A program made the translations under genes and the position numbers. The notes below the pieces were generated by a model, which saw only the letters and a list, made by a program, of their open reading frames with translations, was not told where the DNA came from and made no database searches. A stretch of 6,011 bases of DNA from Bacteroidota bacterium (GTDB lineage: Bacteria > Bacteroidota > Bacteroidia > Bacteroidales > Prolixibacteraceae). Positions 1 to 5,195 of the stretch are shown here, piece after piece; positions within the stretch are counted from its first letter, which is position 1; each line of letters opens with the position of its first letter. The stretch is taken from positions 1 through 6,011 of the forward strand of contig JAMDDG010000025.1 of NCBI GenBank assembly GCA_023488865.1. The letters are read 5' to 3'.

Positions 1-477
1 TTGGGTATTGGCGCAGCCTATCTGGTTTATAAAAACGAAGAGGGTTTGTATAAATATCTACAAACCATCACGGCTTATTTGGTCATTCCTGTTTTTCCGG
101 CAATTTTCTTCGGAATTGTCAGTAAAAAAGTTACCCTGAAAGGAGCCGCGGTTTCGGTTCTTGTGGGAATTGTACTGGCTACCATTTTCGTAATCGACCA
201 ATTGCTGGGGCCCAATGCCGGTAAAGATTTATTCCCTTTCCTGCATCATAAACTAACCTTAAATTTTGGATTTCGAGGCCTATGGGCCGAAATGCTGATA
301 ACGGCTGTACTCTTTGCCGTTTCGGCGTTTACTGAAAAAACTGCTCCTGAAAGGCTGGCAAAAACAACCATCAATTACAGTCACAAAATTACCCCGTTCG
401 AAGGAATTACCGATTGGCGCCTGCATTTGGGCGCTCTCTCGTTAATCACTTTGTTCCTGTACATCTGGTTGTATTAA
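1..477 (+). CDS. Sodium:solute symporter (SSS/SGLT family), C-terminal part
   Basis: This is the 3' end of a gene that begins before the window; the first codon (TTG) is an internal codon, not a proven start. The 158 visible residues contain hydrophobic segments at about 22-41, 48-69, 94-110 and 143-158. The stretch 'IFFGIVSKKVTLKGA' followed by a Gly-rich helix resembles the C-terminal helices of sodium/solute symporters, where a helix-loop of the form 'G...K..T.KGA' recurs. Family members are usually about 500-600 residues, so roughly the last quarter to third is seen. By family it is an inner-membrane Na+-driven importer, often for sugars or related solutes; the substrate cannot be read from this part. 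The next gene starts 34 bases downstream on the same strand and encodes a DUF1080 protein, which supports a role in carbohydrate uptake. The family assignment is fairly sure; the substrate is inference. Confidence 0.8.
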   Translation: MGIGAAYLVYKNEEGLYKYLQTITAYLVIPVFPAIFFGIVSKKVTLKGAAVSVLVGIVLATIFVIDQLLGPNAGKDLFPFLHHKLTLNFGFRGLWAEMLITAVLFAVSAFTEKTAPERLAKTTINYSHKITPFEGITDWRLHLGALSLITLFLYIWLY

Positions 478-511
478 TTCCTGAATTTTTAAACCATTAA
501 AATTATAAATC

Positions 512-1123
512 ATGAAGAAGTTATCAATCGTAGCGATCGTTCTGGTGCTGACTGGTTTTTTCAGCGTCGCTCAGGCAAAGACGAAATGGGTCTCTTTATT
601 TAACGGCAAGGACCTGACCGGATGGACCGTGCATGGAAAAGCCACCTGGTCGGTTCAGGATGGTGTATTGGTGGGTGTTGGCGGAATGGGACACATTTAT
701 ACCGATGTCACTTGTTCCGATTTTGAGCTGAAAGGAACCTTCCGGATTACAGCTGATCAGGGTTCAACAAGCAACAGCGGAGTTTATTTCCGTGCCAATC
801 CGCCTGCCGACAATCCCGATGGTTTTCCGCGTGGATACGAAGCCCAGATTTGTCACAACCAGGACGCCTATACCGGATGGCTCTGGAAACCCGGAAAGCC
901 AACCGGAAAAGCCAGCGAATTACTGACCAAAGATGGAGAATGGTTCGATTACCGGATAAAAATGGTGGGCAACCACATTCAGTTCTGGATCAATGGCAAA
1001 CCGGTGATGACTTACAATGACGCCGAATATAAATCGGGCCATTTTGCTATTCAGGGCCATAATCCGGGCATGAAAATCGAAGCTAAAAACTTGTATTACA
1101 TCGATCTGGATAAGAAAAGATAG
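512..1123 (+). CDS. Secreted DUF1080 / 3-keto-disaccharide hydrolase family protein
   Basis: A complete 203-residue protein. Residues 1-22 form a signal peptide (MKK, hydrophobic core, likely signal peptidase I cut after AQA at 22). The rest is a single concanavalin-like beta-sandwich domain of the DUF1080 (3-keto-disaccharide hydrolase) family. Landmarks are FNGKDLTGW at 30-38, WSVQDGVL at 46-53, NSGVYFR at 88-94, GYEAQI at 108-113, WFDYRI at 144-149, WINGKPV at 159-165 and HFAIQGHNPG at 177-186. No Cys follows the signal peptide in lipobox position, so it is probably periplasmic or exported. Family members cleave 3-keto-glycosides or glycosidic substrates in sugar breakdown; the exact substrate here is unknown. 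It lies 34 bases after the symporter gene, consistent with one operon. No strong Shine-Dalgarno sequence precedes the ATG, as is usual in Bacteroidetes. Confidence 0.88.
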   Translation: MKKLSIVAIVLVLTGFFSVAQAKTKWVSLFNGKDLTGWTVHGKATWSVQDGVLVGVGGMGHIYTDVTCSDFELKGTFRITADQGSTSNSGVYFRANPPADNPDGFPRGYEAQICHNQDAYTGWLWKPGKPTGKASELLTKDGEWFDYRIKMVGNHIQFWINGKPVMTYNDAEYKSGHFAIQGHNPGMKIEAKNLYYIDLDKKR

Positions 1124-1152
1124 AACGAAAAATTGTTTAAAATTTAATTTTT

Positions 1153-1165
1153 TGCCCTTAGGGCA
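1153..1165. repeat. Small perfect inverted repeat after the DUF1080 gene
   Basis: TGCCC-TTA-GGGCA forms a 5-bp stem with a 3-base loop, 30 bases after the DUF1080 stop codon. A T-run precedes the hairpin (1148-1153) rather than following it, so it does not look like a standard intrinsic terminator on the plus strand. Read on the minus strand the stem is followed by A residues, so it is not one there either. It may still mark the end of the transcript, for example as a 3'-end stabilising hairpin, but that is inference. Confidence 0.3.
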
Positions 1166-1185
1166 TTAATATCAATAGAAAAAAC

Positions 1186-1480
1186 GTATCCGTCCGACCA
1201 ACCCATCTTAACCTCTGATGGCAATGTTGTGGGTTTGGGCGAAAAAATTGTCAGTGATTATATCTTGAGGTTCTGGGGTAACAGGTCACCGATTTTATTG
1301 GCTGGATATTCCGGGATTATTTCCAATACCTTTTTGAGCCACTCATACGGATTCACGTTATTCTTTTTGCAGGTGCCAAAGAAGGAATAGAACATGGCAG
1401 CACGAAGGTAACCCTGGGCAATAATCAGCTTAACAAGATGGTCGTAAAGCGGGGTAAGCAGACCGTCACCTTTCAACTCT
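1186..1480 (-). mobile_element. IS66-family insertion sequence remnant
   Basis: The region holds the 3' end of an IS66-type transposase gene on the minus strand (see the entry at 1258) plus about 70 bases beyond its stop codon. GTATCCGTCCG, beginning at 1186, could be the terminal inverted repeat, because IS66-type ends often begin with GTA; this is a guess, since the partner end is missing. The other boundary is placed near 1480, where transposase similarity stops and stop codons interrupt the frame. No second terminus or target duplication could be identified, so the element is dead. Confidence 0.55.
1258..1476 (-). pseudogene. IS66 transposase (TnpC) remnant with the DDE core deleted
   Basis: A 72-codon frame read from 1476 (TTG) down to 1258. 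It joins two parts of IS66 transposase that are normally far apart. Residues 6-25 (LLTPLYDHLVKLIIAQGYLR) resemble the start of the catalytic domain, where the family reads roughly 'L..PLY..L...ilaq.Y.q.DEt'. From about residue 25 the frame jumps to the C-terminal segment: RAAMFYSFFGTCKKNNVNPY, then EWLKKVLEIIPEYPANKI and the family-typical tail LLPQN (68 end). The DE motif, the middle of the domain and the final catalytic Glu region are missing. IS66 transposases are about 500 residues, so most of the gene is lost, yet the frame stays open across the join. Just upstream on the minus strand are in-frame TAA and TAG codons. It cannot transpose. I see no sign that it is expressed. Confidence 0.72.
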
Positions 1481-1502
1481 TAATGCTATTTGTTGGCGAG
1501 CA

Positions 1503-1671
1503 CAATTTATTCAAACAAAGGGACATGGAAAAGAAGTCATTGATTTCATGAAATCAGTAATTTCAAGTAATCCTAAAAATGACCATTTATTGCTTACTCT
1601 GGCTGAATTGTATTCAAATGAAGGGGGAAAATGATAAAGCCATATTAATTATCAAAAGAGCTGCAATCTCC
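1503..1671 (+). pseudogene. TPR-like protein fragment, frameshifted
   Basis: An open plus-strand stretch from 1503 reads NPKNDHLLLTLAELYSNEG and then hits TGA at 1632-1634. Dropping one G from the run of five at 1623-1627 continues the protein as ENDKAILIIKRAAIS (to about 1671). Joined, this matches the tetratricopeptide repeat pattern closely: Leu-Ala at positions 7-8, Tyr at 11, Gly at 15, Ala at 20 and Ala at 27 of a 34-residue repeat. So the likely history is a TPR-containing gene cut off at its 5' side near the IS66 remnant at about 1480 and broken by a one-base insertion. No start codon or ribosome site is evident. The parent protein cannot be identified. The rest of the 279-base interval between 1477 and 1755 holds only the nikR promoter and operator. 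Confidence 0.45.
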
Positions 1672-1696
1672 CTCACGCACCATCTGTTAATTAAGT

Positions 1697-1727
1697 TTTG
1701 TGCATTTAAATAATTTTCATAGTTTTG
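1697..1727 (+). promoter_or_regulatory. Bacteroidetes-type promoter of nikR
   Basis: TTTG at 1697-1700 and TAGTTTTG at 1720-1727 are separated by exactly 19 bases. This is the Bacteroidetes primary sigma factor consensus (-33 TTTG, 19-21 bases, -7 TAnnTTTG) with no mismatch. Transcription should start near 1733-1736, giving a leader of only about 20 bases before the nikR ATG. The last base of the -7 box is the first base of the proposed NikR operator, so bound repressor would cover the start site. Confidence 0.75.
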
Positions 1728-1754
1728 TGACACGAATAATATAAAAAGTAGCAC
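1727..1754 (+). promoter_or_regulatory. Candidate NikR operator in front of nikR
   Basis: GTGACAC (1727-1733), 14 bases, then GTAGCAC (1748-1754), ending one base before the ATG. Compared with the NikR site known in other groups, GTGTTAC-N13/14-GTAACAC, the left half matches 5 of 7 and the right half 6 of 7. A similar 28-base element lies in the same position before the receptor gene (2244-2271), with 21 of 28 bases identical. The site overlaps the -7 box edge and the predicted transcription start, which fits autorepression. Part of the similarity (the A-run) could be a translational leader feature, so binding is an inference. Confidence 0.6.
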
Positions 1755-1755
1755 G

Positions 1756-2157
1756 ATGTCATTAGTTCGATTTGGAGTAGGGTTAGATGAGGATATATTA
1801 AAAGCCTTAGATAGCTATGTGATTGAGAACAATCTTCCCAGTCGTTCACAAGCAATTAGACACTTAGTCGAAAAACATCTTGTTGATAAAAAATGGCAAT
1901 GTAACAATATCGTTGCTGGGGCAGTAGTTTTGTTATATGACCACCATAAGGGCGATGTAACAACCAAATCAAACGATATTCAACACCAATATTTCGATGT
2001 AATTCTTTCTTCCCAACATTTTCATTTGTCGCATGACAATTGTCTCGAAATTATTGCAGTAAAAGGTACTGCTAACAGATTGACAGAGCTATCCGATAAA
2101 TTGATTGGTATCAAAGGTATTATTCACGGTAAATTAGTCATGAGTAGGACTGAATGA
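1756..2157 (+). CDS. nikR: Nickel-responsive transcriptional regulator NikR
   Basis: A full-length 133-residue NikR. Residues 1-45 are a ribbon-helix-helix DNA-binding domain: the beta strand VRFGVGL (4-10), then helices LDEDILKALDSYV and SRSQAIRHLVEKHL. Residues about 50-133 are the ACT-like tetramerisation and nickel-binding domain. The four high-affinity Ni ligands of E. coli NikR (His76, His87, His89, Cys95) are all present as His77, His88, His90 and Cys96, within HQYF and QHFHLSHDNCLEI. By family, nickel binding lets the tetramer bind operators and repress nickel uptake genes. The DNA-facing strand positions are Arg5-Gly7-Gly9, close to the Arg-Gly-Ser type of Geobacter NikR and unlike Arg-Thr-Thr of E. 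coli. It has its own promoter and a candidate operator, and lies 115 bases before a TonB-dependent receptor that is its likely target. The start is the ATG directly after the operator; no clear Shine-Dalgarno sequence is seen. The gene is A+T-rich compared with the outer genes. Confidence 0.95.
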   Translation: MSLVRFGVGLDEDILKALDSYVIENNLPSRSQAIRHLVEKHLVDKKWQCNNIVAGAVVLLYDHHKGDVTTKSNDIQHQYFDVILSSQHFHLSHDNCLEIIAVKGTANRLTELSDKLIGIKGIIHGKLVMSRTE

Positions 2158-2212
2158 CAAGCCATTTAATAAACAGTAATTACGAATAAGTTAATTAAAA
2201 TTATGCAACAAC

Positions 2213-2234
2213 GACCCGATAGGGTCTTATTTAT
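2213..2234 (+). terminator. Possible nikR terminator hairpin
   Basis: GACCC-GATA-GGGTC is a perfect 5-bp stem with a 4-base loop, followed by TTATTTAT. It lies 56 bases after the nikR stop and 38 bases before the receptor start. The T-rich tail is interrupted by A residues, so termination may be weak or partial. The right arm overlaps GTCTTAT (2224-2230), the left half of an alternative NikR site, so the stretch may serve both roles. It could instead be a leader hairpin of the receptor transcript. Confidence 0.45.
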
Positions 2235-2271
2235 AACCAATGAGTAACACGAATTAGTAAAAAAGTAACAT
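2224..2271 (+). promoter_or_regulatory. Candidate NikR operator(s) in front of the TonB receptor gene
   Basis: Three half-sites are evenly arranged: GTCTTAT (2224-2230), 13 bases, GTAACAC (2244-2250), 14 bases, GTAACAT (2265-2271). The first pair forms an imperfect inverted repeat of the NikR type GTGTTAC-N13-GTAACAC (left half 5 of 7, right half 7 of 7). The second pair aligns with the element before nikR (21 of 28 identical) and, like it, ends one base before the ATG. No Bacteroidetes -7/-33 promoter pair was found between 2158 and 2272, so the receptor may be transcribed from a weak promoter here or by read-through from nikR. Confidence 0.6.
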
Positions 2272-2272
2272 T

Positions 2273-4651
2273 ATGAAACATTGCCTCTTATTCCTTTTGT
2301 CATTTTTAGCCCTTTCAGTCAAGGCACACAATGCTGGCAATATTTGCGGAACAGTTTCCGATGCAAAAAATGAAATCCCATTGATTGGAGTAAATATTCA
2401 GGTTAAAAACACATTGTTAGGGACAACTACTGACTTAAACGGTAAATTCTATTTAAAAAACATACAGATTGGTACATACGAGATAGTTTTTTCTTCTCTT
2501 GGCTATCAAACCGTCATTAAAAATGTTGATGTCAAAGAAAACACCACCGATACATTAACTGTCAAACTTGAAGAATCAGTAATCGGGTTAAACGAAGTTA
2601 CCGTGCAGGGAGTACGACCAATATCCGCAGCATCATCAAAAGAAATTAGGGCAATAGATATGCAATTAAAGCATTTTCACAGTTCACAAGATATGTTACT
2701 TATGGTGCCAGGTTTATTTATTGCCCAACACCAGGGCGGAGGTAAAGCCGAACAAATTTTCCTACGTGGATTTGATTGCGACCACGGCACAGATGTTTCG
2801 GTAAATGTTGACGGAATGCCTGTAAATATGCCAACCCATGCACATGGACAAGGATATGCCGATTTACATTTCTTGATTTCCGAAACAGTCGATGAAATGG
2901 AAGTAAATAAAGGGCCATATTTGGCTAATATTGGCGATTTTTATACAGCAGGTGCCGTAAACTTTAAAACCAAAGATATTTTAGAAAACAACCTGATTAA
3001 AATAGAGGCGGGTCAATTTAACACACAAAAATATACACTTATGTTTCAGCCCGACAATGGCGGGATAGAGCAAAACGGATACATCGCAATGCAATACCAT
3101 CATTCCGATGGCCCTTTTGAAAGTCCCGAAAAGTTTGAGCGTATGAACATTTTTGGCAAATACTTTTTCCAACTTACACCCAATAGTAAATTAACCTTGT
3201 CAGCAGGTGGATTTAGCACTGGTTGGAATGCTTCGGGACAAATACCTGACCGAGCAGTTAAACAAGGATTAATTGACAGATTTGGAGGTATTGATAATCT
3301 TGAAGGTGGTGTAACCAACAGAAAGAATGTAAATGTAAATTACAAATTTCTTTCTTCCAGTGGCAGTGAATTTGAGGTAAATTCTTACTTCACCCAATAC
3401 AATTTCAAACTCTATTCAAATTTCACTTACTTTCTTCTCGATACTTTTAATGGCGATATGATAGAACAGAACGAACATAGAACGATACAGGGTGTCAACG
3501 CTAATTACAAATTCGCAACTTCTTGGTTTGGATTTCGCCAATTAAACAAAATTGGAGGCGGTTACCGAGGCGATTTAATAGATATTCAACTTTGGCACGC
3601 TCCAAACCGTGTACGCATGAATGATTTTACCAATGATATTGTTGATGAACAAAACTTGAATTGTTGGTATCAACAAGAATTTGTATTTAGTTCTAAATTC
3701 AGAATGGTTTGGGGTTTGCGCCATGATTATTTTACATTCTCAAAGGACGATAAAGCAGGTTCGTCATTAGATACTATAAACAATGGTTTACCTCATGCAA
3801 CGGGTATTTCTTTTCAATCTGTGTTCAGTCCTAAAGTAAATTTCATCATTTCACCAATGAAGAATTTTGATATATTCCTCAATTTCGGACAAGGATTTCA
3901 TTCAAACGATGCACGAGATGCAGTTATCGGTTCACGAGTTTCAGAGCTTTCTAATACATGGAAAAGTGAGGGGTTAAACAATAGTCAGATAGATACCCGA
4001 TTAAGTAAATACAACTTTGACCCTGCAATGCGTAATACAGGCACATTGCCAAAGGCAACCGCAGGAGAAATAGGCATAAAAAGCCGATTAATCAACAAAC
4101 TTCACCTATCCCTTTCAACTTGGTATCTGTATCTTGATAAAGAGTTTGTTTATAGTGGTGATGGTGGAGTTGCTGAACTTAGTGACCCAACACAACGTTT
4201 GGGGATTGATGCCGAAGCTCGTTTGTCTATACTTTCATGGCTTTGGGCTGATGTGGATATTTCAACAGCAAAAGCAACAATAAAAAACTTACCAAGTGGT
4301 CAAAATTATGTTCCCCTTGCACCAACATTAACAGCTTCGGGCGGATTAAGCGTAATACGTGAACAAGGATTTAGTGGTTCAATCCGTTTCAGACACCTAA
4401 GCGACCGACCAGCCAACGAAGATAACTCAGTGGTTGCTTTAGGTCATACTTTATACAATATATGTTTGGCATACAATTATAAGCAGTTTACTTTCGCCAT
4501 TAATGGCGAAAACATTTTAAACAGCGAGTGGAATGAAGCGCAGTTTGCAACAGAAACAAGATTAAAAGGAGAGTCAAAAAGCGTTACAGAATTATGTTAT
4601 ACGCCCGGTAATCCCCGAAACTTTCAGTTTAGCGTAAGCTATAAATTTTAA
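2273..4651 (+). CDS. TonB-dependent outer-membrane receptor, probable nickel uptake
   Basis: A complete 792-residue receptor. A signal peptide (1-18, cut after VKA) is followed by a carboxypeptidase-regulatory-like beta-sandwich (about 23-100, with LIGVNIQVKN and DLNGKFYLKNI). A TonB-box-like stretch LNEVTVQG (106-113) and the plug domain (about 115-235: PGLFIAQHQGGG, IFLRGFD, VNVDGMPVN, VDEMEVNKGP, GAVNFKT) follow. The 22-strand barrel runs to the end, where FQFSVSYKF gives the terminal Phe used for outer-membrane insertion. Such receptors import scarce chelates with energy from TonB-ExbB-ExbD. The plug has a His-rich stretch, THAHGQGYADLHF (188-200), with His189, His191 and His199 as possible metal ligands. 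Nickel as substrate is inferred from the adjacent nikR and the shared operator; NikR-repressed nickel receptors such as FrpB4 are known in Helicobacter. Cobalt, zinc or another chelate cannot be ruled out. No inner-membrane nickel transporter is in the window. The gene is the most A+T-rich here, and an IS21-type end begins right after its stop. Confidence 0.92.
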   Translation: MKHCLLFLLSFLALSVKAHNAGNICGTVSDAKNEIPLIGVNIQVKNTLLGTTTDLNGKFYLKNIQIGTYEIVFSSLGYQTVIKNVDVKENTTDTLTVKLEESVIGLNEVTVQGVRPISAASSKEIRAIDMQLKHFHSSQDMLLMVPGLFIAQHQGGGKAEQIFLRGFDCDHGTDVSVNVDGMPVNMPTHAHGQGYADLHFLISETVDEMEVNKGPYLANIGDFYTAGAVNFKTKDILENNLIKIEAGQFNTQKYTLMFQPDNGGIEQNGYIAMQYHHSDGPFESPEKFERMNIFGKYFFQLTPNSKLTLSAGGFSTGWNASGQIPDRAVKQGLIDRFGGIDNLEGGVTNRKNVNVNYKFLSSSGSEFEVNSYFTQYNFKLYSNFTYFLLDTFNGDMIEQNEHRTIQGVNANYKFATSWFGFRQLNKIGGGYRGDLIDIQLWHAPNRVRMNDFTNDIVDEQNLNCWYQQEFVFSSKFRMVWGLRHDYFTFSKDDKAGSSLDTINNGLPHATGISFQSVFSPKVNFIISPMKNFDIFLNFGQGFHSNDARDAVIGSRVSELSNTWKSEGLNNSQIDTRLSKYNFDPAMRNTGTLPKATAGEIGIKSRLINKLHLSLSTWYLYLDKEFVYSGDGGVAELSDPTQRLGIDAEARLSILSWLWADVDISTAKATIKNLPSGQNYVPLAPTLTASGGLSVIREQGFSGSIRFRHLSDRPANEDNSVVALGHTLYNICLAYNYKQFTFAINGENILNSEWNEAQFATETRLKGESKSVTELCYTPGNPRNFQFSVSYKF

Positions 4652-4940
4652 GTGTGTCGGGCATGTGTAACTACCGTTTGAATTCTGCACAGCATTTCGG
4701 TTGAAAACTGCACAGCTTATCAAATAATTTTAACTTGTTGACCATGTACCATGAAACGACCATGAGAAAATCTTCCACACACAGGAGGATGATTATTGGG
4801 AGTTCCATCTGGCCACTGAAAAACAAAATTATAAACAGATGAAATTCACTAAATGAACCGTGAAGGGTTCTCAAATTCAAAAATCAGCCGGGAGTTGGTC
4901 ATCGACCGGCGCACAGTTAAGTTCTACCTTTCGATGGATG
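4652..4940 (+). mobile_element. IS21-family left end and start of IstA, remnant
   Basis: Directly after the receptor stop codon comes TGTGTCGGGCATGTGTAAC and then a tandem pair of 21-base units with a 23-bp period, the layout of IS21-type termini. About 130 bases further on is the helix-turn-helix start of an IstA transposase in the plus orientation. The similarity ends near 4940, where a fragment of a different element begins on the other strand. The right end, the rest of istA and the istB gene are absent. The exact left boundary is uncertain. Confidence 0.5.
4675..4718 (+). repeat. Two direct repeats of an IS21-type terminus
   Basis: Copies at 4675-4695 and 4698-4718 share the core CTGCACAGC (4685-4693 and 4708-4716), preceded by CG(T/G)TTGAA and followed by (A/T)T. 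About 17 of 21 positions agree and the period is 23 bp. IS21-family ends carry such multiple internal repeats, thought to be transposase binding sites. The placement upstream of an IstA fragment supports that reading. Confidence 0.55.
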
Positions 4941-5038
4941 ATATCCAGCCTGTCGAACGGGCTAAACAGGTTGCTGCGGTTGGGTTTGGCCACATGAAGG
5001 TAAACCAGCGTGGTTTCGATGCGTTCACGGCCCAGTAA
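4853..5038 (+). pseudogene. IS21 transposase IstA, N-terminal HTH fragment
   Basis: A 61-codon frame whose first 29 residues (to about 4939) read as the helix-turn-helix of IstA: MNREGFSNSKISREL, then VIDRRTVKFYLSM. This is the usual 'G.S...Isr.lgidRrTVk.YL' pattern that starts IS21 transposases. The residues after that do not resemble IstA; they are the reverse complement of a tyrosine recombinase fragment. Upstream in the same frame, EIH-stop precedes the Met (TAA at 4850-4852), where IstA proteins usually continue a few residues further, so the start may also be damaged. IstA is normally about 300-500 residues. Not functional as a transposase. Confidence 0.6.
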
Positions 5039-5143
5039 CTCCTTGATGGTGACAATATCCATTCCAAACTCCAGCAAATGCGTGGCATAGCTGTGGGTTC
5101 GATTTTTGCCCAAATTACTTGCGTGAATTGACAGATAAAGCAA
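4877..5143 (-). pseudogene. Tyrosine recombinase/integrase, C-terminal fragment
   Basis: The minus-strand frame from 5143 (TTG, residue 1) carries the C-terminal catalytic part of a Xer/IS-type tyrosine recombinase. HSYATHLLEFGMDIVTIKEL (17-36) is followed by LLGRERIETTLVYLHV and an SPFDRL tail (61-66, ending near 4946). Tyr48 in VYLHV is the expected nucleophile. Key residues look damaged: the Arg normally directly before HSYATH is Thr here (an Arg sits one position earlier), and the His of the usual LLGH is Arg. Codons beyond residue 66 run antisense into the IstA fragment and have no recombinase similarity. The N-terminal two-thirds or more of the gene is missing upstream of 5143. The similar C-termini I recall are from recombinases that occur beside IS elements in Bacteroidetes. 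Non-functional remnant. Confidence 0.68.
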
Positions 5144-5195
5144 TTAATTAAAAGGAGTTTTTGCTATTCTCCCCTTTATTATAAGCTGATTTGTC

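Noticed and set aside
2203..2247. Short plus-strand frame MQQRPDRVLFITNE ending at the operator, a possible leader peptide
   Set aside because: Only 14 codons, no ribosome site, and no run of regulatory codons. Chance is a sufficient explanation.
2718..3318. Three minus-strand frames inside the receptor gene
   Set aside because: They are antisense shadows of a strongly supported receptor coding sequence, with no domain-like pattern.
4665..4671. GTGTAAC, similar to a NikR half-site, after the receptor gene
   Set aside because: No partner half-site lies at 13-14 bases, and it sits inside the IS21-type end.
4765..4855. Plus-strand frame DHEKIFHTQEDDYWEFHLAT and onward to TGA near 4855
   Set aside because: About 30 codons with no convincing start or family resemblance; it lies between the IS21 end repeats and IstA, where non-coding IS sequence is expected.
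4671..4880. Minus-strand 69-codon frame
   Set aside because: It runs antisense to the IS21 end and the IstA start, its composition is unlike a folded protein, and it matches no family I recognise.
5150..5178. Possible hairpin AAAGGAG / CTCCCCTTT before the antiporter gene
   Set aside because: The stem needs a two-base bulge and is not followed by a T-run. Too weak to call a terminator.
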